Both the position numbers and the translations under genes were made by a program. Below the pieces are notes generated by a model. The model was not told the DNA's origin. It searched no databases and worked only from the letters and a program-made list of their open reading frames with translations. Shown here in pieces: positions 1-9,499 of a stretch of 64,000 nt of DNA (positions are counted from its first letter, which is position 1; each line of letters starts with the position of its first letter). This DNA comes from Ehrlichia sp028752135. GTDB taxonomy: Bacteria; Pseudomonadota; Alphaproteobacteria; Rickettsiales; Anaplasmataceae. Location of the stretch: assembly GCA_028752135.1 (NCBI GenBank), contig CP082782.1, forward strand, positions 620,001 through 684,000. Direction: 5' to 3'.

Positions 1-490
1 AATATTAAGATATTTATAACTATTAAGTATATAAGAAAATATTGAATAGAATATAATAGGTACTTAAATGTAAATTAAGTTGTTTAGTTGTAAGTGTTAT
101 TTATTTGTTAAAAAATATATGTTTATATTATTCAATGACGTATACACTATTCTACTTAGTATTATGAGTTAAGAATACAAAGTAATTATTAAAGTGATTT
201 CAAGGTGTAAGTGTGGGTTGCAGCTAATAATTATAGTAGTTTTGATATATAAAATTTAGCTGTTTACACTCAGTTAAAATATAATAGTATGATAAATCAT
301 AATAGATACATCTCGTGTTATGTATAACAATGGTTTTAATAATTAAAGTTTTTTATTTGAAAATGTAAAAGAAATAGTTAAGAGTATTTTACTGCTTGTA
401 GATAGTAGAAATGTATAGTAAATTTTATTAATTATATATGTTACTTTTATTAAAGTATGTTATATAGTTTTGAAGATGAGTTTATAAGAT
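1..490. other. AT-rich spacer without a gene
   Basis: No reading frame with family resemblance, RNA gene or clear repeat was seen. It presumably holds the promoter for the exoD-like gene that follows, but no convincing -35/-10 pair could be singled out because the region is almost entirely A and T. Confidence 0.5.
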
Positions 491-1120
491 ATGTCACAGA
501 AAGAGAATAAAGCAGTTTCAGATTTGTTGGAAGAGGTTACTAATAATACTGATGGTGATAGGATTACATTGTTTGAATTAAAAACTGCATTACATGCTCG
601 TGGTTTTGGAGTATTGATGTTGTTGTTTTCATTGCCTCTTGCTATTCCTGTTCCTGTACCTCCAGGGTATACTACGATATTTTCAATACCCTTGCTTTTA
701 TTTTCATTTCAAATGTTATTAGGATTACAAACTCCTTGGATGCCTAAGTGGCTTGAAAAAAAGTCTTTTAAGCGTACAACCTTAGCTTTGATTGTTGAAA
801 AAACTGCTCCTATATTAAGAAAAGCAGAAAAACTTACAAAGTCTCGTTTGTTGTTTATATTTAATAGTTTTGGTGAAAAATGTATAGCTTTTGTTTCTCT
901 CTTATGTGCTATATCAATAGCTATACCTTTGCCTTTGACAAATTTTATTCCAGCTGGTGGAGTATCTATTATGTCCTTGGGGCTACTTAATAGAGATGGT
1001 ATGATGGTTATTATAGGAATAATGATATCATTTTTTGGTATTATTGTCACTTTTATGGTAATAGTTTTAGGACCAAAACTTGTTGTAGGTATGTTTTCCT
1101 TTTTATCAAAATTTGCATGA
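491..1120 (+). CDS. ExoD-family inner-membrane protein
   Basis: The 209-residue protein fits the ExoD family (exopolysaccharide synthesis ExoD). It has an N-terminal helix with the motif LHARGFGVLMLL, then a proline-rich hydrophobic segment (LPLAIPVPVPPG, about residues 46-58). A second half, from about residue 130, repeats the pattern with IAIPLPLTNFIPA and the family-typical LGLLNRDG before the last membrane segments. Length is normal for the family. ExoD is an inner-membrane protein first linked to exopolysaccharide production in rhizobia; its biochemical role is unknown, and an intracellular organism without a capsule probably uses it for something else. The stop codon overlaps the cysS start (ATGA), so the two are very likely co-transcribed and translationally coupled. 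Confidence 0.85.
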   Translation: MSQKENKAVSDLLEEVTNNTDGDRITLFELKTALHARGFGVLMLLFSLPLAIPVPVPPGYTTIFSIPLLLFSFQMLLGLQTPWMPKWLEKKSFKRTTLALIVEKTAPILRKAEKLTKSRLLFIFNSFGEKCIAFVSLLCAISIAIPLPLTNFIPAGGVSIMSLGLLNRDGMMVIIGIMISFFGIIVTFMVIVLGPKLVVGMFSFLSKFA

Positions 1121-2493
1121 TTATATATAATACTTTAACTGGCATTAAAGAGTCTTTTTTACCTTTGGATGTGAGTAATATAAAGATTTATGTTTGTGGA
1201 CCTACCGTGTATGATTTTGCTCATATTGGAAACTCTAGGTCAGTAGTTGTGTATGATGTACTGTTTAGATTGTTGAAGTTGTTATTTCCTAAGGTTACTT
1301 ACGTAAGAAATATTACTGATATTGATGATAAGATTATTAATGCTGCACAAAGTAGTAATCAAAGTGTATACGATATTACTTCAACATATATAAGAGCATT
1401 TCATGAGGATATGAAGCAACTAAATTGTTTAGAACCGACTTATGAGCCAAGAGCAACAGAAAATGTGTCTGTGATGATAGATTTAATACAGAAGCTTATA
1501 AAATCAGGTCATGCGTATGTATATGGTAATACTGTATTTTTTAGTATTAAATCTTATTCTGAATATGGCAAGTTATCTGGACGTAATATCACAGAACTAA
1601 TTCATGGTAGTAGGATAGATGTTGAATTAGGTAAAAAACATCCAGGAGATTTTGTTTTGTGGAAACCTGCAACTGATATCGATAATAAGTTAAAGAGTTG
1701 TTGGCCTAGTCCTTGGGGATTAGGAAGACCAGGATGGCATATAGAATGTTCAGCTATGAGTTATCGTTATTTAGGAGAGAATTTTGATATTCATGGTGGT
1801 GGTGCAGATTTACAATTTCCTCATCATGAAAATGAAATAGCGCAAAGCTGTTGTGCTTTCTCTGGTAGTTATTATGCTAAACATTGGATCCATAACGGAT
1901 TTCTTACAGTTAATGGTGAAAAAATGAGTAAATCTTTAGGTAATATTTTAACAGTAAGACAATTATTAAATTCTGGAGTTAAGGGTGAGTTAATTAGATA
2001 CATATTTTTAAATACTCATTATAGGAAACCTTTGGATTGGAGCGATAAAGTACTTGCTAGTGCTCAAGAATCACTGAATCGTATGTATCATGTATTAAGT
2101 ATTATGGATACTAATTTGTCAGTTGATGATGATATACAAATATCTGATAGTATTGTTAATTGTTTGAAAGATGATATGAATACACCAAAAGCTATTTCAC
2201 TTTTACATGAGATGGTGACAGAAATTAATAAAGCATCTGATATGAAAGAGAAATTGTATTTAGTAAAAACTTTTATAAAGACTGCTAATTTTCTTGGTAT
2301 TTTGCAAAATTCTTGGCAAAGTTGGTTTGCAGCTCATGATGATAAAGAAATTAATAAATTAATAGATGAAAGAAAAGAAGCAAAAAGGAACAGTGATTTT
2401 AAAAAGGCAGACCATATACGCCAACTTTTGCTGAGTCGAGGTATAGTTCTTTCTGATAATAAAGATGGTACTACTCGTTGGTACAAGAAATAA
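1117..2493 (+). CDS. cysS: Cysteinyl-tRNA synthetase
   Basis: This class I aminoacyl-tRNA synthetase charges tRNA-Cys with cysteine in the cytoplasm. The 458-residue protein has the family's normal length. It shows the HIGH-type motif HIGN (residues 36-39), the KMSKS loop (about 269-273), and the zinc site formed by Cys27 in YVCGPTVY, a Cys in HIECSAM (about 211) and the His/Glu of HHENE (about 236-240). The C-terminal helical anticodon-binding part (DERKEAKRNSDFKKAD...IRQLLLSRGI) is present. The start codon lies inside the stop of the upstream exoD-like gene, indicating an operon and coupled translation. There are no signs of decay. Confidence 0.97.
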   Translation: MIIYNTLTGIKESFLPLDVSNIKIYVCGPTVYDFAHIGNSRSVVVYDVLFRLLKLLFPKVTYVRNITDIDDKIINAAQSSNQSVYDITSTYIRAFHEDMKQLNCLEPTYEPRATENVSVMIDLIQKLIKSGHAYVYGNTVFFSIKSYSEYGKLSGRNITELIHGSRIDVELGKKHPGDFVLWKPATDIDNKLKSCWPSPWGLGRPGWHIECSAMSYRYLGENFDIHGGGADLQFPHHENEIAQSCCAFSGSYYAKHWIHNGFLTVNGEKMSKSLGNILTVRQLLNSGVKGELIRYIFLNTHYRKPLDWSDKVLASAQESLNRMYHVLSIMDTNLSVDDDIQISDSIVNCLKDDMNTPKAISLLHEMVTEINKASDMKEKLYLVKTFIKTANFLGILQNSWQSWFAAHDDKEINKLIDERKEAKRNSDFKKADHIRQLLLSRGIVLSDNKDGTTRWYKK

Positions 2494-3060
2494 TATAATT
2501 TTAAAGTCTATTCCTCAGTCACTTAAGTATAAAGCAGTTTTTATTGGTTATTTGTAGCGAACATTTTTGTGTCAGAAGGAGATTAATTGTAAAAATAACA
2601 TGCACTAATATAAAAACAAATAGGTGTTTTTTTATAGGATAAAGTTTATAATCCTGTTGGGAAACTAAAATGACTGATGAGTTTTTAGAGCAATAAATAA
2701 AACTTGCTCTACTGAGCATAAAGATAAAATAAAAACTTGTGTTGGGATATATAAGGTAATAAATAATATAACTGTAATGGTATTTAATATGAGAGAACTT
2801 ATATTAATTAGGATATGCTGCATATGTATGTAATTTTGCTTTATGCTTAAAATTTGTATACAATGTTGTAAGGGGTGTTGTTATGCTAATTTGTTGATAA
2901 TAAAAGCATGATCAGAATAGGAATGTAGTGTGTGTATGTTTTGTTTCTTCTTAGTGTAGAAGCTTAATGTGTTATAAGTATAGCATATAGTAGTTACTGG
3001 GTAATATCAGAATAAGTGTTTTGTATGTATTTTTTATATAACCTATGTATATATTGCATA
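2494..3060. other. Gene-poor spacer between convergent genes
   Basis: About 570 bases between the convergent cysS and the 652-residue hypothetical gene. A 66-codon minus-strand frame at 2519-2719 has no recognisable family and looks fortuitous. No RNA gene or strong terminator hairpin was found. Confidence 0.45.
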
Positions 3061-5019
3061 TTATTTTGATTTACTTGAAGTCTTAGAAAATACTGAGGAA
3101 AGTTTTACAAGGAATGAAGATGGAGGAGTAGGAACTTCTTTAGGAGGAAGTTGCCTATGGATTGTTACTTTATTATGACTGTAGTCATGTTCAATCCTGG
3201 AGTCTGATGATACTTGTCCAGTTATGTCTATTTTTACTTCTGGAGAATAAGACTTTATATGACTTTTGCTTACTACTACTTCTTGTGGGTCAAGAGAAGG
3301 AGCATGAATTTTGATGAATCCACTGTTTGATGAAATTTTAGAGTTGCTATTTAATTTCCCAATAATGGTAATATTGCCAGCATTTGTATGTAAAGTTCCA
3401 CAAAAATCGCCGTATATGGTTACATCTGTATCGTGCAATATTAGTGATATGAATTCTTTTACTTTGTAATATATAACAATTTCTTTGATTTTTGGTTTTA
3501 GATGCTTAAAAACTGTTCCATTAGATGTAATATATGTTAAGTGATTTCCTAGTCTATTAGTTAGGTTATCAATAATTAATTTCTCATCTTCTACATATAC
3601 ATAATTAGGAAATTGACTTATGCCGTTGGTAAAAAATCTAGGCATTAATTGTTTATCTTCACTTATATTATCTATAATGTTAAGGTGATTTAGGTTGTGT
3701 ATAATATCGCTAATAAGATTAATACTAGCACTATTTGTTGTTATATTATCTTCTTCTGTTGTAGGGCTGGTGGTAAGTGTGGTTATGCTTTTCCATCCTA
3801 TAGAAGCAATAACAGCTCTGTATCGTATACAAGGGTGTTGTAATTCTATCCTTATTGCATTTATATTTGTTGGTGCTTCTGGATTGATAATATCTTCTTC
3901 AGAAAATGAAGTGATTTTTTTATCGATTAAAGACTCGTTTGTTTTTTTGAACATCGTGGACTTGCATTTTATTTCCTTACAGAGATCTTTTGGGATAAAT
4001 AATTCATATTGAAATTCTGTATCTATTATTTTGCCGTTGATACTTGTAGTACCAAATATAGACATTATATTACCAGTACATTCTTCTTTTGCGTTGATAA
4101 TTGTGATATTTCCATATTTATTAAAAACAGTGCCATGTACTATACCAGAAATGGTAATATTGCTTGTTTCTAGAAATATTGAGAAATAAGGAGGTATATT
4201 AGTATCGATTCTTATGTCACATCCGTTTTCTAGTATAGGAGCTATAATATTCGATATGTTGTTTATAGTTATTAATTTTGTGTTAATACCTCCTTTTGTA
4301 CCTAGTAATGGATTGATTTTTGAATATATTACGTATGATGTATAGATATTATATAAGTGTTTTAGATATTCTCCATATGAAAAAAAGGCTTTATGCTGTG
4401 TGTAATAATGAATTATGTCCAATAAATTTCTTATTATAGTGTGTCTAATTGAATTAGTTTTATTTAATATCTTTTCTTGATATTCTGAAATTGGGCCAGT
4501 AGTGATTTTTTTATGTTGCTTGAGGAATTCTTTTAATATTATGTATTGTACTGTATACTTTAAGTTGTTTTGTATAGTGATGACTTTTGTTTTGAATCCA
4601 TGAATGCTATTTGTTCCATGGAAGCTGGCTTTGTTTCTTGATTCCATTACAGTTCCATTAGTAGAAATTGTAATTCTGTTATAGTGGTATAATGTATGCA
4701 TTTCTTTAATGTTATTCCATATGGTCTCTGAAACTCGGTTATCAAATAGAGAAGGAAGTACAACTGCATCAGTCATATTCTGTGAATTTTTTTGTCTTTC
4801 TTGGATAATCCATTCCTTGTATTTTTGTAGTACCTTATACACCTTTTTTTTAAAAGAAGAAAAATCTGGTTGAGTATCTAGTATTACTATTATGCAAAGT
4901 GGTATTACATTGGCAGGATCTGGTATAGAAAAAAGTAATAGTTCTTGTATGAGAATACTTATATCTTCTTGCAAGGTTTGTTTAGTAATAACATGATCTT
5001 CATTATCTTCTGGCAGCAT
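3061..5019 (-). CDS. Hypothetical protein with beta-rich repeats
   Basis: I do not recognise the family. The 652-residue frame is intact and uses codons like its neighbours. It has no signal peptide or obvious membrane helix. Two regions resemble each other: about residues 285-330 (ITISGIVHGTVF...GNITIINA) and about 530-580 (VTIYGDFCGTLH...GNITIIGK). Both are short alternating beta strands with regularly placed Gly/Asn turns, as in beta-helix or polymer-forming (bactofilin/DUF342-like) proteins. Further SNGTV motifs occur near residues 120 and 490. The tail is Ser/Pro/Lys-rich (PPKEVPTPPSSF). It stands alone on the minus strand between cysS and nrdB. The beta-solenoid idea is inference from the repeat pattern only. 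Confidence 0.8.
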   Translation of the reverse strand: MLPEDNEDHVITKQTLQEDISILIQELLLFSIPDPANVIPLCIIVILDTQPDFSSFKKKVYKVLQKYKEWIIQERQKNSQNMTDAVVLPSLFDNRVSETIWNNIKEMHTLYHYNRITISTNGTVMESRNKASFHGTNSIHGFKTKVITIQNNLKYTVQYIILKEFLKQHKKITTGPISEYQEKILNKTNSIRHTIIRNLLDIIHYYTQHKAFFSYGEYLKHLYNIYTSYVIYSKINPLLGTKGGINTKLITINNISNIIAPILENGCDIRIDTNIPPYFSIFLETSNITISGIVHGTVFNKYGNITIINAKEECTGNIMSIFGTTSINGKIIDTEFQYELFIPKDLCKEIKCKSTMFKKTNESLIDKKITSFSEEDIINPEAPTNINAIRIELQHPCIRYRAVIASIGWKSITTLTTSPTTEEDNITTNSASINLISDIIHNLNHLNIIDNISEDKQLMPRFFTNGISQFPNYVYVEDEKLIIDNLTNRLGNHLTYITSNGTVFKHLKPKIKEIVIYYKVKEFISLILHDTDVTIYGDFCGTLHTNAGNITIIGKLNSNSKISSNSGFIKIHAPSLDPQEVVVSKSHIKSYSPEVKIDITGQVSSDSRIEHDYSHNKVTIHRQLPPKEVPTPPSSFLVKLSSVFSKTSSKSK

Positions 5020-5249
5020 AGCATTTATAGTAATAAGTTAACTGTACTTAATATATAAGTATAAATAGTTTAGTATACAATTTATTTTTTAAATATTTTA
5101 TATAAAAAATATAGATTATTACTTATAAAGTAAGTATTTATATTGAATTATTAAGTTAATTTATTATTTTATTATAATATTATTTGTTGTTTCAGTTGTC
5201 TTCTATCTTATATTAGCGCTTAACTCTATAGATGTTGATAAAATCTTAG

Positions 5250-5279
5250 TTGATTTTTCTATCAAATAACTGTTATAGT
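5250..5279 (+). promoter_or_regulatory. Predicted sigma-70 promoter of nrdB
   Basis: TTGATT at 5250-5255 and TATAGT at 5274-5279 are separated by 18 bases. They lie about 50 bases before the nrdB ATG, leaving a leader of about 45 bases. This is one of the better-spaced pairs in an AT-rich background. Confidence 0.45.
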
Positions 5280-5329
5280 TTTTCTCATGTTTGTTTAATT
5301 TATGTTATTTTTTTTCGGTACTGCTTAAA

Positions 5330-6307
5330 ATGTCATTATTAGATTCTCGGCCAATTTATAAACCATTTAATTATCCTTGGGCATATGATGCTTGGTTATG
5401 TCAGCAAAGGATACATTGGTTGCCGGAAGAAGTTCCTCTTGCAGATGATGTGCAAGATTGGAAAACTGTACTTTCTCCGAAAGAAAAAAATCTTTTAGTA
5501 CAGATTTTTCGTTTTTTTACTCAGGCTGATATAGAAGTTAATAATTGTTATATGAAACATTATTCAAATATTTTCAAACCTACGGAAGTATGTATGATGT
5601 TATCTGCATTTTCAAATATGGAAACTATACATATAGCTGCTTATTCTTATTTGTTAGATACCATTGGAATGCCAGAAATTGAGTATCAAGCGTTTTTAAA
5701 ATTTGAGGTCATGAAAAAAAAATATGACTATATGCAAAGGTTTGAAGAATGTAAAAAAAATGATAAAAGACATGTAGCAAAAACTTTAGCAGTATTTGGT
5801 GCTTTTACAGAGGGATTACAGTTATTTGCTTCATTTGCAATTTTGTTAAATTTTCAACGTTTTGGAAAAATGAAAGGTATGGGACAGATTATAGCCTGGT
5901 CTGTTAGAGATGAAACATTACATACTGAATCAATTATCAAATTGTTCAATACTTTTATTCAAGAAAATTATGAAATATGGGATGATTCATTAAGGCAGGA
6001 GCTATATGAGGCATGTAAAGTTATTGTATCTTTAGAAGATGAGTTTATTAATTTGGCATTTGCATGTGGTGATGTTGAAGGGTTATCTGCTAAGGAGGTA
6101 AAAGAATATATTAGGTATATTGCTAATAGAAGGTTATTACAGTTAAATTTGGAACCGATATATAATACTGCTAAAAATCCTTTATTATGGTTGGATGAAA
6201 TCCTAAATGGAGTAGAGCATACCAACTTTTTTGAAAATAGAGTTACAGAATATACACGTGCTGCTACAGAAGGTACATGGGAAGAAGCATTTGAAGATCA
6301 TTTATAA
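5330..6307 (+). CDS. nrdB: Ribonucleotide reductase beta subunit (class I)
   Basis: This subunit holds the di-iron/tyrosyl radical cofactor used with NrdA to make deoxyribonucleotides. From ATG 5330 the product is 325 residues. Metal-binding signatures are visible: QADIEVNN, SNMETIHIAAYSY (Glu and His ligands plus the likely radical Tyr), FTEGLQLF (Glu) and WSVRDETLHTE (Glu and His). The frame stays open upstream to a TTG at 5291, but those residues (hydrophobic, Phe/Leu-rich) have no family counterpart and the family N terminus begins at MSLLDSRPIYKPF, so the ATG was chosen. The gene stands alone; nrdA is not in the window. A decayed copy of its last 45 or so codons follows immediately. Confidence 0.95.
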   Translation: MSLLDSRPIYKPFNYPWAYDAWLCQQRIHWLPEEVPLADDVQDWKTVLSPKEKNLLVQIFRFFTQADIEVNNCYMKHYSNIFKPTEVCMMLSAFSNMETIHIAAYSYLLDTIGMPEIEYQAFLKFEVMKKKYDYMQRFEECKKNDKRHVAKTLAVFGAFTEGLQLFASFAILLNFQRFGKMKGMGQIIAWSVRDETLHTESIIKLFNTFIQENYEIWDDSLRQELYEACKVIVSLEDEFINLAFACGDVEGLSAKEVKEYIRYIANRRLLQLNLEPIYNTAKNPLLWLDEILNGVEHTNFFENRVTEYTRAATEGTWEEAFEDHL

Positions 6308-6333
6308 GTGTGCCTATTGTTTTTGTAATTATT

Positions 6334-6475
6334 TTAATTTGAAGCCAATATATAAATATTACTAAGAATCCTTTTTGGTTAAATGAAATTCTGAATCGAG
6401 TAGAAAATCAACTTTTTTGAAAATAGAGTTACAGAATATACACGTGCTGCTATGAAAGTATATGGAAAGAAGTGC
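6334..6475 (+). pseudogene. Degenerate duplicate of the nrdB 3' end
   Basis: The spacer after nrdB repeats its last coding stretch (6144-6290). The block GAAAATAGAGTTACAGAATA plus the following ACACGTGCTGCTA is identical in both, and the flanking sequence matches with scattered changes and small indels. The copy has stops in the nrdB frame and no start, so it cannot be expressed as a protein. Partial duplication of gene ends into spacers is known in Ehrlichia; this is a clear, still alignable example. Confidence 0.85.
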
Positions 6476-6522
6476 TGAATTGTTACAATGATTTAGTACT
6501 AGTATGCTTTGTAATTACTTAA

Positions 6523-6546
6523 AAAAACTATCAATTGTTAGTTTTT
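6523..6546 (+). terminator. Possible terminator or palindrome after nrdB
   Basis: A 24-base near-perfect palindrome reads AAAAACTA-T-CAATTG-T-TAGTTTTT, with one central mismatch pair. It ends in a run of T and could work as an intrinsic terminator for nrdB, but it has almost no loop and is weak in G+C. Confidence 0.3.
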
Positions 6547-7003
6547 ATAATTTCACTGTAGGTATTTGTTATTATGTAATATGCTTACTTATCATAAAAT
6601 TATTTCATGTTTGTTCTAGTTGATTTTTACTTTACATATTATTGAGTTTAAAGTAGTAGGTACACGTTTTTTGTAAATATTATATAGATATTGCTATGTA
6701 TATTAACAAACTGAAGCTATTGTATCTGTTTTATAATATTGAGGTTTAGAAGGAAAGGAGAAATAATAATGTCTTATTTAGGATAAATGAATGTTATAGA
6801 GGTTTTGACAAGAATAGTAGTAGATAGTTGTAGGAAATTTGCAAAAAAAGTTATCAACAAATAAAAAGAAGATCTTTCTAATAGTTTAATTGTAGTTTAC
6901 TTTTAGTTATTCTTATGAATTTTTAATATTTTCATGAGTAGATAATTTGTAAACCTGTTTATGAAATTTATATTTGTTCTGTATTGAAGTCTGTAATTTT
7001 TAA
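6547..7003. other. Spacer with a relic gene start
   Basis: The only structure seen is around 6732-6786: TATAAT at 6732-6737, a strong Shine-Dalgarno (AAAGGAG, near 6754-6760) and ATG at 6769 followed by only MSYLG and a stop. It looks like the preserved start of a gene that has otherwise been lost. The remainder shows no gene. Confidence 0.35.
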
Positions 7004-7282
7004 TTATTCTGATGGGTTTTTAGTGTTTTTATGGGCAGCTACTGTTAAAGCATATACACAAAGATCAGCAAAACAAATACCGTTTTTTTGTGCTAGTGCA
7101 TATAACTTTGCTAAACTATCTTTCACTTTTTCTGGTATATTGCCTCCACGTTCTTTTGCTAACCAGTTATCTTGATGTTGAACTGGATGGTTTTCTGGCT
7201 TTGGTTCACCTATGTATATTGTAAAAGGTGAACTTTGACCATTAAAGTCGCATGGTACAATAAATTTTTTTATTCCTGGCAT
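7004..7282 (-). CDS. DUF2610 domain protein
   Basis: The 92-residue protein resembles the Rickettsiales-centred DUF2610 family. Characteristic stretches are KKFIVPCDFNGQ at the start, FTIYIGEPKPENHP, the central WLAKERGGNIPEKV, and LAQKNGICFADLCVYAL near the end. Its function is unknown. It begins 5 bases after the stop of the 199-residue hypothetical gene on the same strand, so the two form a short operon. Small, soluble and cysteine-containing, without signal peptide or membrane segment. Confidence 0.85.
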   Translation of the reverse strand: MPGIKKFIVPCDFNGQSSPFTIYIGEPKPENHPVQHQDNWLAKERGGNIPEKVKDSLAKLYALAQKNGICFADLCVYALTVAAHKNTKNPSE

Positions 7283-7287
7283 TTTAA

Positions 7288-7887
7288 TTACCTTGCATGA
7301 TCTAAGTTTTGTGTCTTTTGTTTTTGTGTATAAGGAATTATTGAGGCAATGTTCTTCTTTATTTTTGATTCTGGAGCAATTAATACTCCCTCTTTAACTA
7401 AAATATTTGCAATTGATAATGCTTCTTCTAATAAATCTGGTTTATTATTGAGTAGATCTAATAGTAATTTATATGCTGTTTTATAACTAACCTCTTCTTC
7501 CTCTGGTGTAAGAGTACTGCTATGATACTTATTATACTGGACTTGATTTTCATCGTGGTTGTTAATGTTGTCTTTTGATGATGTTTCTTCATTTTTATTA
7601 ATTGATATTTGATCTTCTGTGAGACTTGTTGATATACTACTCAAATTGTGATTTGTAGAAAGTAGATTATTTGTTGTATTGTAGTTATATACTTGGATGA
7701 TTAAATTTTTTATATTACTTTTATGTGGGATAGTAAAAGAAAGATTAAATTTTATTTTATTTTCCTTGTTAATAAAGTAATGACTTTTAATATTAGTTAA
7801 TGCAGTATGTAGATTACAAATATTCTCTCCTATATAAGATATGTATGTTCTACTAGAATATTTTTCAGGGTTAATAGATAGCATCAT
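7288..7887 (-). CDS. Hypothetical protein upstream of DUF2610 gene
   Basis: Not recognised. The 199-residue product has an N-terminal part with beta-strand character (residues 1-70), an Asn/Ser/Glu-rich low-complexity linker (about 75-125), and an amphipathic helical C-terminal part from about 130 (YKTAYKLLLDLLNNKPDLLEEALSIANILVKEGVL). It is the first gene of a two-gene unit with the DUF2610 gene and is divergent from the methyltransferase gene at 7959, with a shared promoter region of about 70 bases. A joint role with DUF2610 is inferred from spacing only. Confidence 0.7.
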   Translation of the reverse strand: MMLSINPEKYSSRTYISYIGENICNLHTALTNIKSHYFINKENKIKFNLSFTIPHKSNIKNLIIQVYNYNTTNNLLSTNHNLSSISTSLTEDQISINKNEETSSKDNINNHDENQVQYNKYHSSTLTPEEEEVSYKTAYKLLLDLLNNKPDLLEEALSIANILVKEGVLIAPESKIKKNIASIIPYTQKQKTQNLDHAR

Positions 7888-7958
7888 AATGTCAAATAAA
7901 TTTACAATCCGTTGTGCTATTTATATCATATTATTATAAATAACACATTAATTAAATT

Positions 7959-8984
7959 ATGCTTTCTCATTTGAAAAGAATTATATTTGACTGTGGAGGA
8001 GCAATTTCAATAAAACAGTTTATGGAAGTAGCTCTTTATGACTTAAATTATGGCTACTATATGACGCGAGTTCCTTTTGGTAGTCATGGAGATTTTATTA
8101 CTTCTCCTGAGATCTCTCAGTTATTTGGAGAAATTATAGCATTATGGGTATTATTGAGCTGGCAAAAGATGGGGTCTCCATCTAGATTTATTTTAGTAGA
8201 ATTAGGACCTGGTAGAGGAACTTTGATTAGTGATGTTATTAGAGTTTTAAAAAAATTCGAACAATGTTATGCAGCGGTAACTATTTATCTTGTAGAAATA
8301 AGTCCAATCTTAAAGAGGATACAGCAAGATATTTTACAAAATGAAAAAATATTTTGGTGTGAAAGTGTGAAAGATATTCCTGATTATCCACTATTAGTTA
8401 TAGCTAATGAGTTTTTTGATGCTTTACCTATAAAACAATTTTTGTATGCTGATAATTCTTGGTACGAAAAATATATTACTGTAGAAAATAATGAATTTAA
8501 GTTTACTTATAAACAAGTAAATAAAGAATTTGAAGTGCCGGAAGGTATCCATAATCCGGTAATAGAAGTATGTGATGATGCTGTATCGATAATGAAATAT
8601 ATAGAATATAAGATTTTGCATAATAGTGGTGCAGCAGTAATTATTGATTATGGATATATAAATTGTCCCTATCAAAGTACTTTGCAATCTATAAAGTCCC
8701 ATCAATATAATACCTTATTTGAAAATATAGGTGAAAGTGATATAACAGCACATGTGAATTTTACTGTATTAAAAAACAGTTTAGTGACATTAAATTCTAT
8801 AATTATGACACAAAGAGATTTTCTTTATAGTTTTGGTATTAAAGAAAGGTTACAAGTACTTATGAAAAACGCTACAGATACTCAACATCGAAGTTTAGTT
8901 TCTGGATTTTTAAGATTAACTGAAAATATGGGTAGTCTGTTTAAAGTGCTTTTAATGAATTTATTTATATATGCGTGTTTATAA
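7959..8984 (+). CDS. MidA/NDUFAF7-family SAM methyltransferase
   Basis: The 341-residue protein belongs to the COG1565 (MidA, mitochondrial NDUFAF7) family. The eukaryotic member methylates an arginine of a respiratory complex I subunit during assembly. Visible signatures are FMEVALYDLNYGYYM near residue 25, GDFITSPEISQLFGE, the SAM-binding LVELGPGRGTL (about 87-97), IANEFFDALPIKQF and AVIIDYGY. The last residues after MGSLFKVL are hydrophobic (LMNLFIYACL) and unlike the family's usual end, possibly a shifted or newly acquired stop. The gene stands alone on the plus strand. A role in complex I assembly is inferred from the family. Confidence 0.88.
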   Translation: MLSHLKRIIFDCGGAISIKQFMEVALYDLNYGYYMTRVPFGSHGDFITSPEISQLFGEIIALWVLLSWQKMGSPSRFILVELGPGRGTLISDVIRVLKKFEQCYAAVTIYLVEISPILKRIQQDILQNEKIFWCESVKDIPDYPLLVIANEFFDALPIKQFLYADNSWYEKYITVENNEFKFTYKQVNKEFEVPEGIHNPVIEVCDDAVSIMKYIEYKILHNSGAAVIIDYGYINCPYQSTLQSIKSHQYNTLFENIGESDITAHVNFTVLKNSLVTLNSIIMTQRDFLYSFGIKERLQVLMKNATDTQHRSLVSGFLRLTENMGSLFKVLLMNLFIYACL

Positions 8985-9499
8985 GTTAATTTTGTAAATT
9001 GCAATTCTAAATGTGTAATTGTTATTGTGTTTATAATATGCTTGATAAATCAAGATTATAGAAAGTGGTATTAATTGAAAAAGGACTTTGTTGTGAATAT
9101 AGAAAAAGCTCAGTCAATCACTACTTATGGACATTATGGTGACTATTGAAAAAGAGCTAGATTTATTATATATGGTAAGTGGTAGGTAATGCTTAAATGT
9201 AGATTTTTCAATATTTTTCAGTAAGATAATAGGTAATCTTAAGAAGTGATTTTATAAACACTCTGATAATTATTCGAAAAGCTAATTGTATATATGTTAT
9301 AGGGTAATAGATAAACTTAATGGTAAATTTTATTAGGGGGGTATATTATTTTATAGGATATTTTTGATAAAAGTAGATTTCTAAGTATAAGCATAATGTA
9401 TACTGTAAGTTCAAAGTTATTAGTGTGTGTGATATTAAAACTTTTTTTTATCAGTAGTAATGTATTCTATACTAAGGTCAAATTTCTATAATATATGAT
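8985..9499. other. Spacer upstream of dnaG
   Basis: About 515 bases with no gene. TATAAT at 9487-9492 sits only 7 bases before the dnaG ATG. If it is a functional -10, the message would be nearly leaderless, but no good -35 accompanies it. Confidence 0.4.

Noticed and set aside
2519..2719. 66-codon minus-strand frame after cysS
   Set aside because: No ribosome-binding site, no family, and typical of chance frames in AT-rich spacers.
3695..4012. 105-codon plus-strand frame inside the 652-residue gene
   Set aside because: It is antisense to an intact minus-strand gene, has no start signal or family, and its hydrophobic composition is a by-product of the opposite strand.
5291..5329. TTG start extending nrdB by 13 residues
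   Set aside because: The added residues are hydrophobic and unlike any NrdB N terminus, and the ATG at 5330 fits the family.
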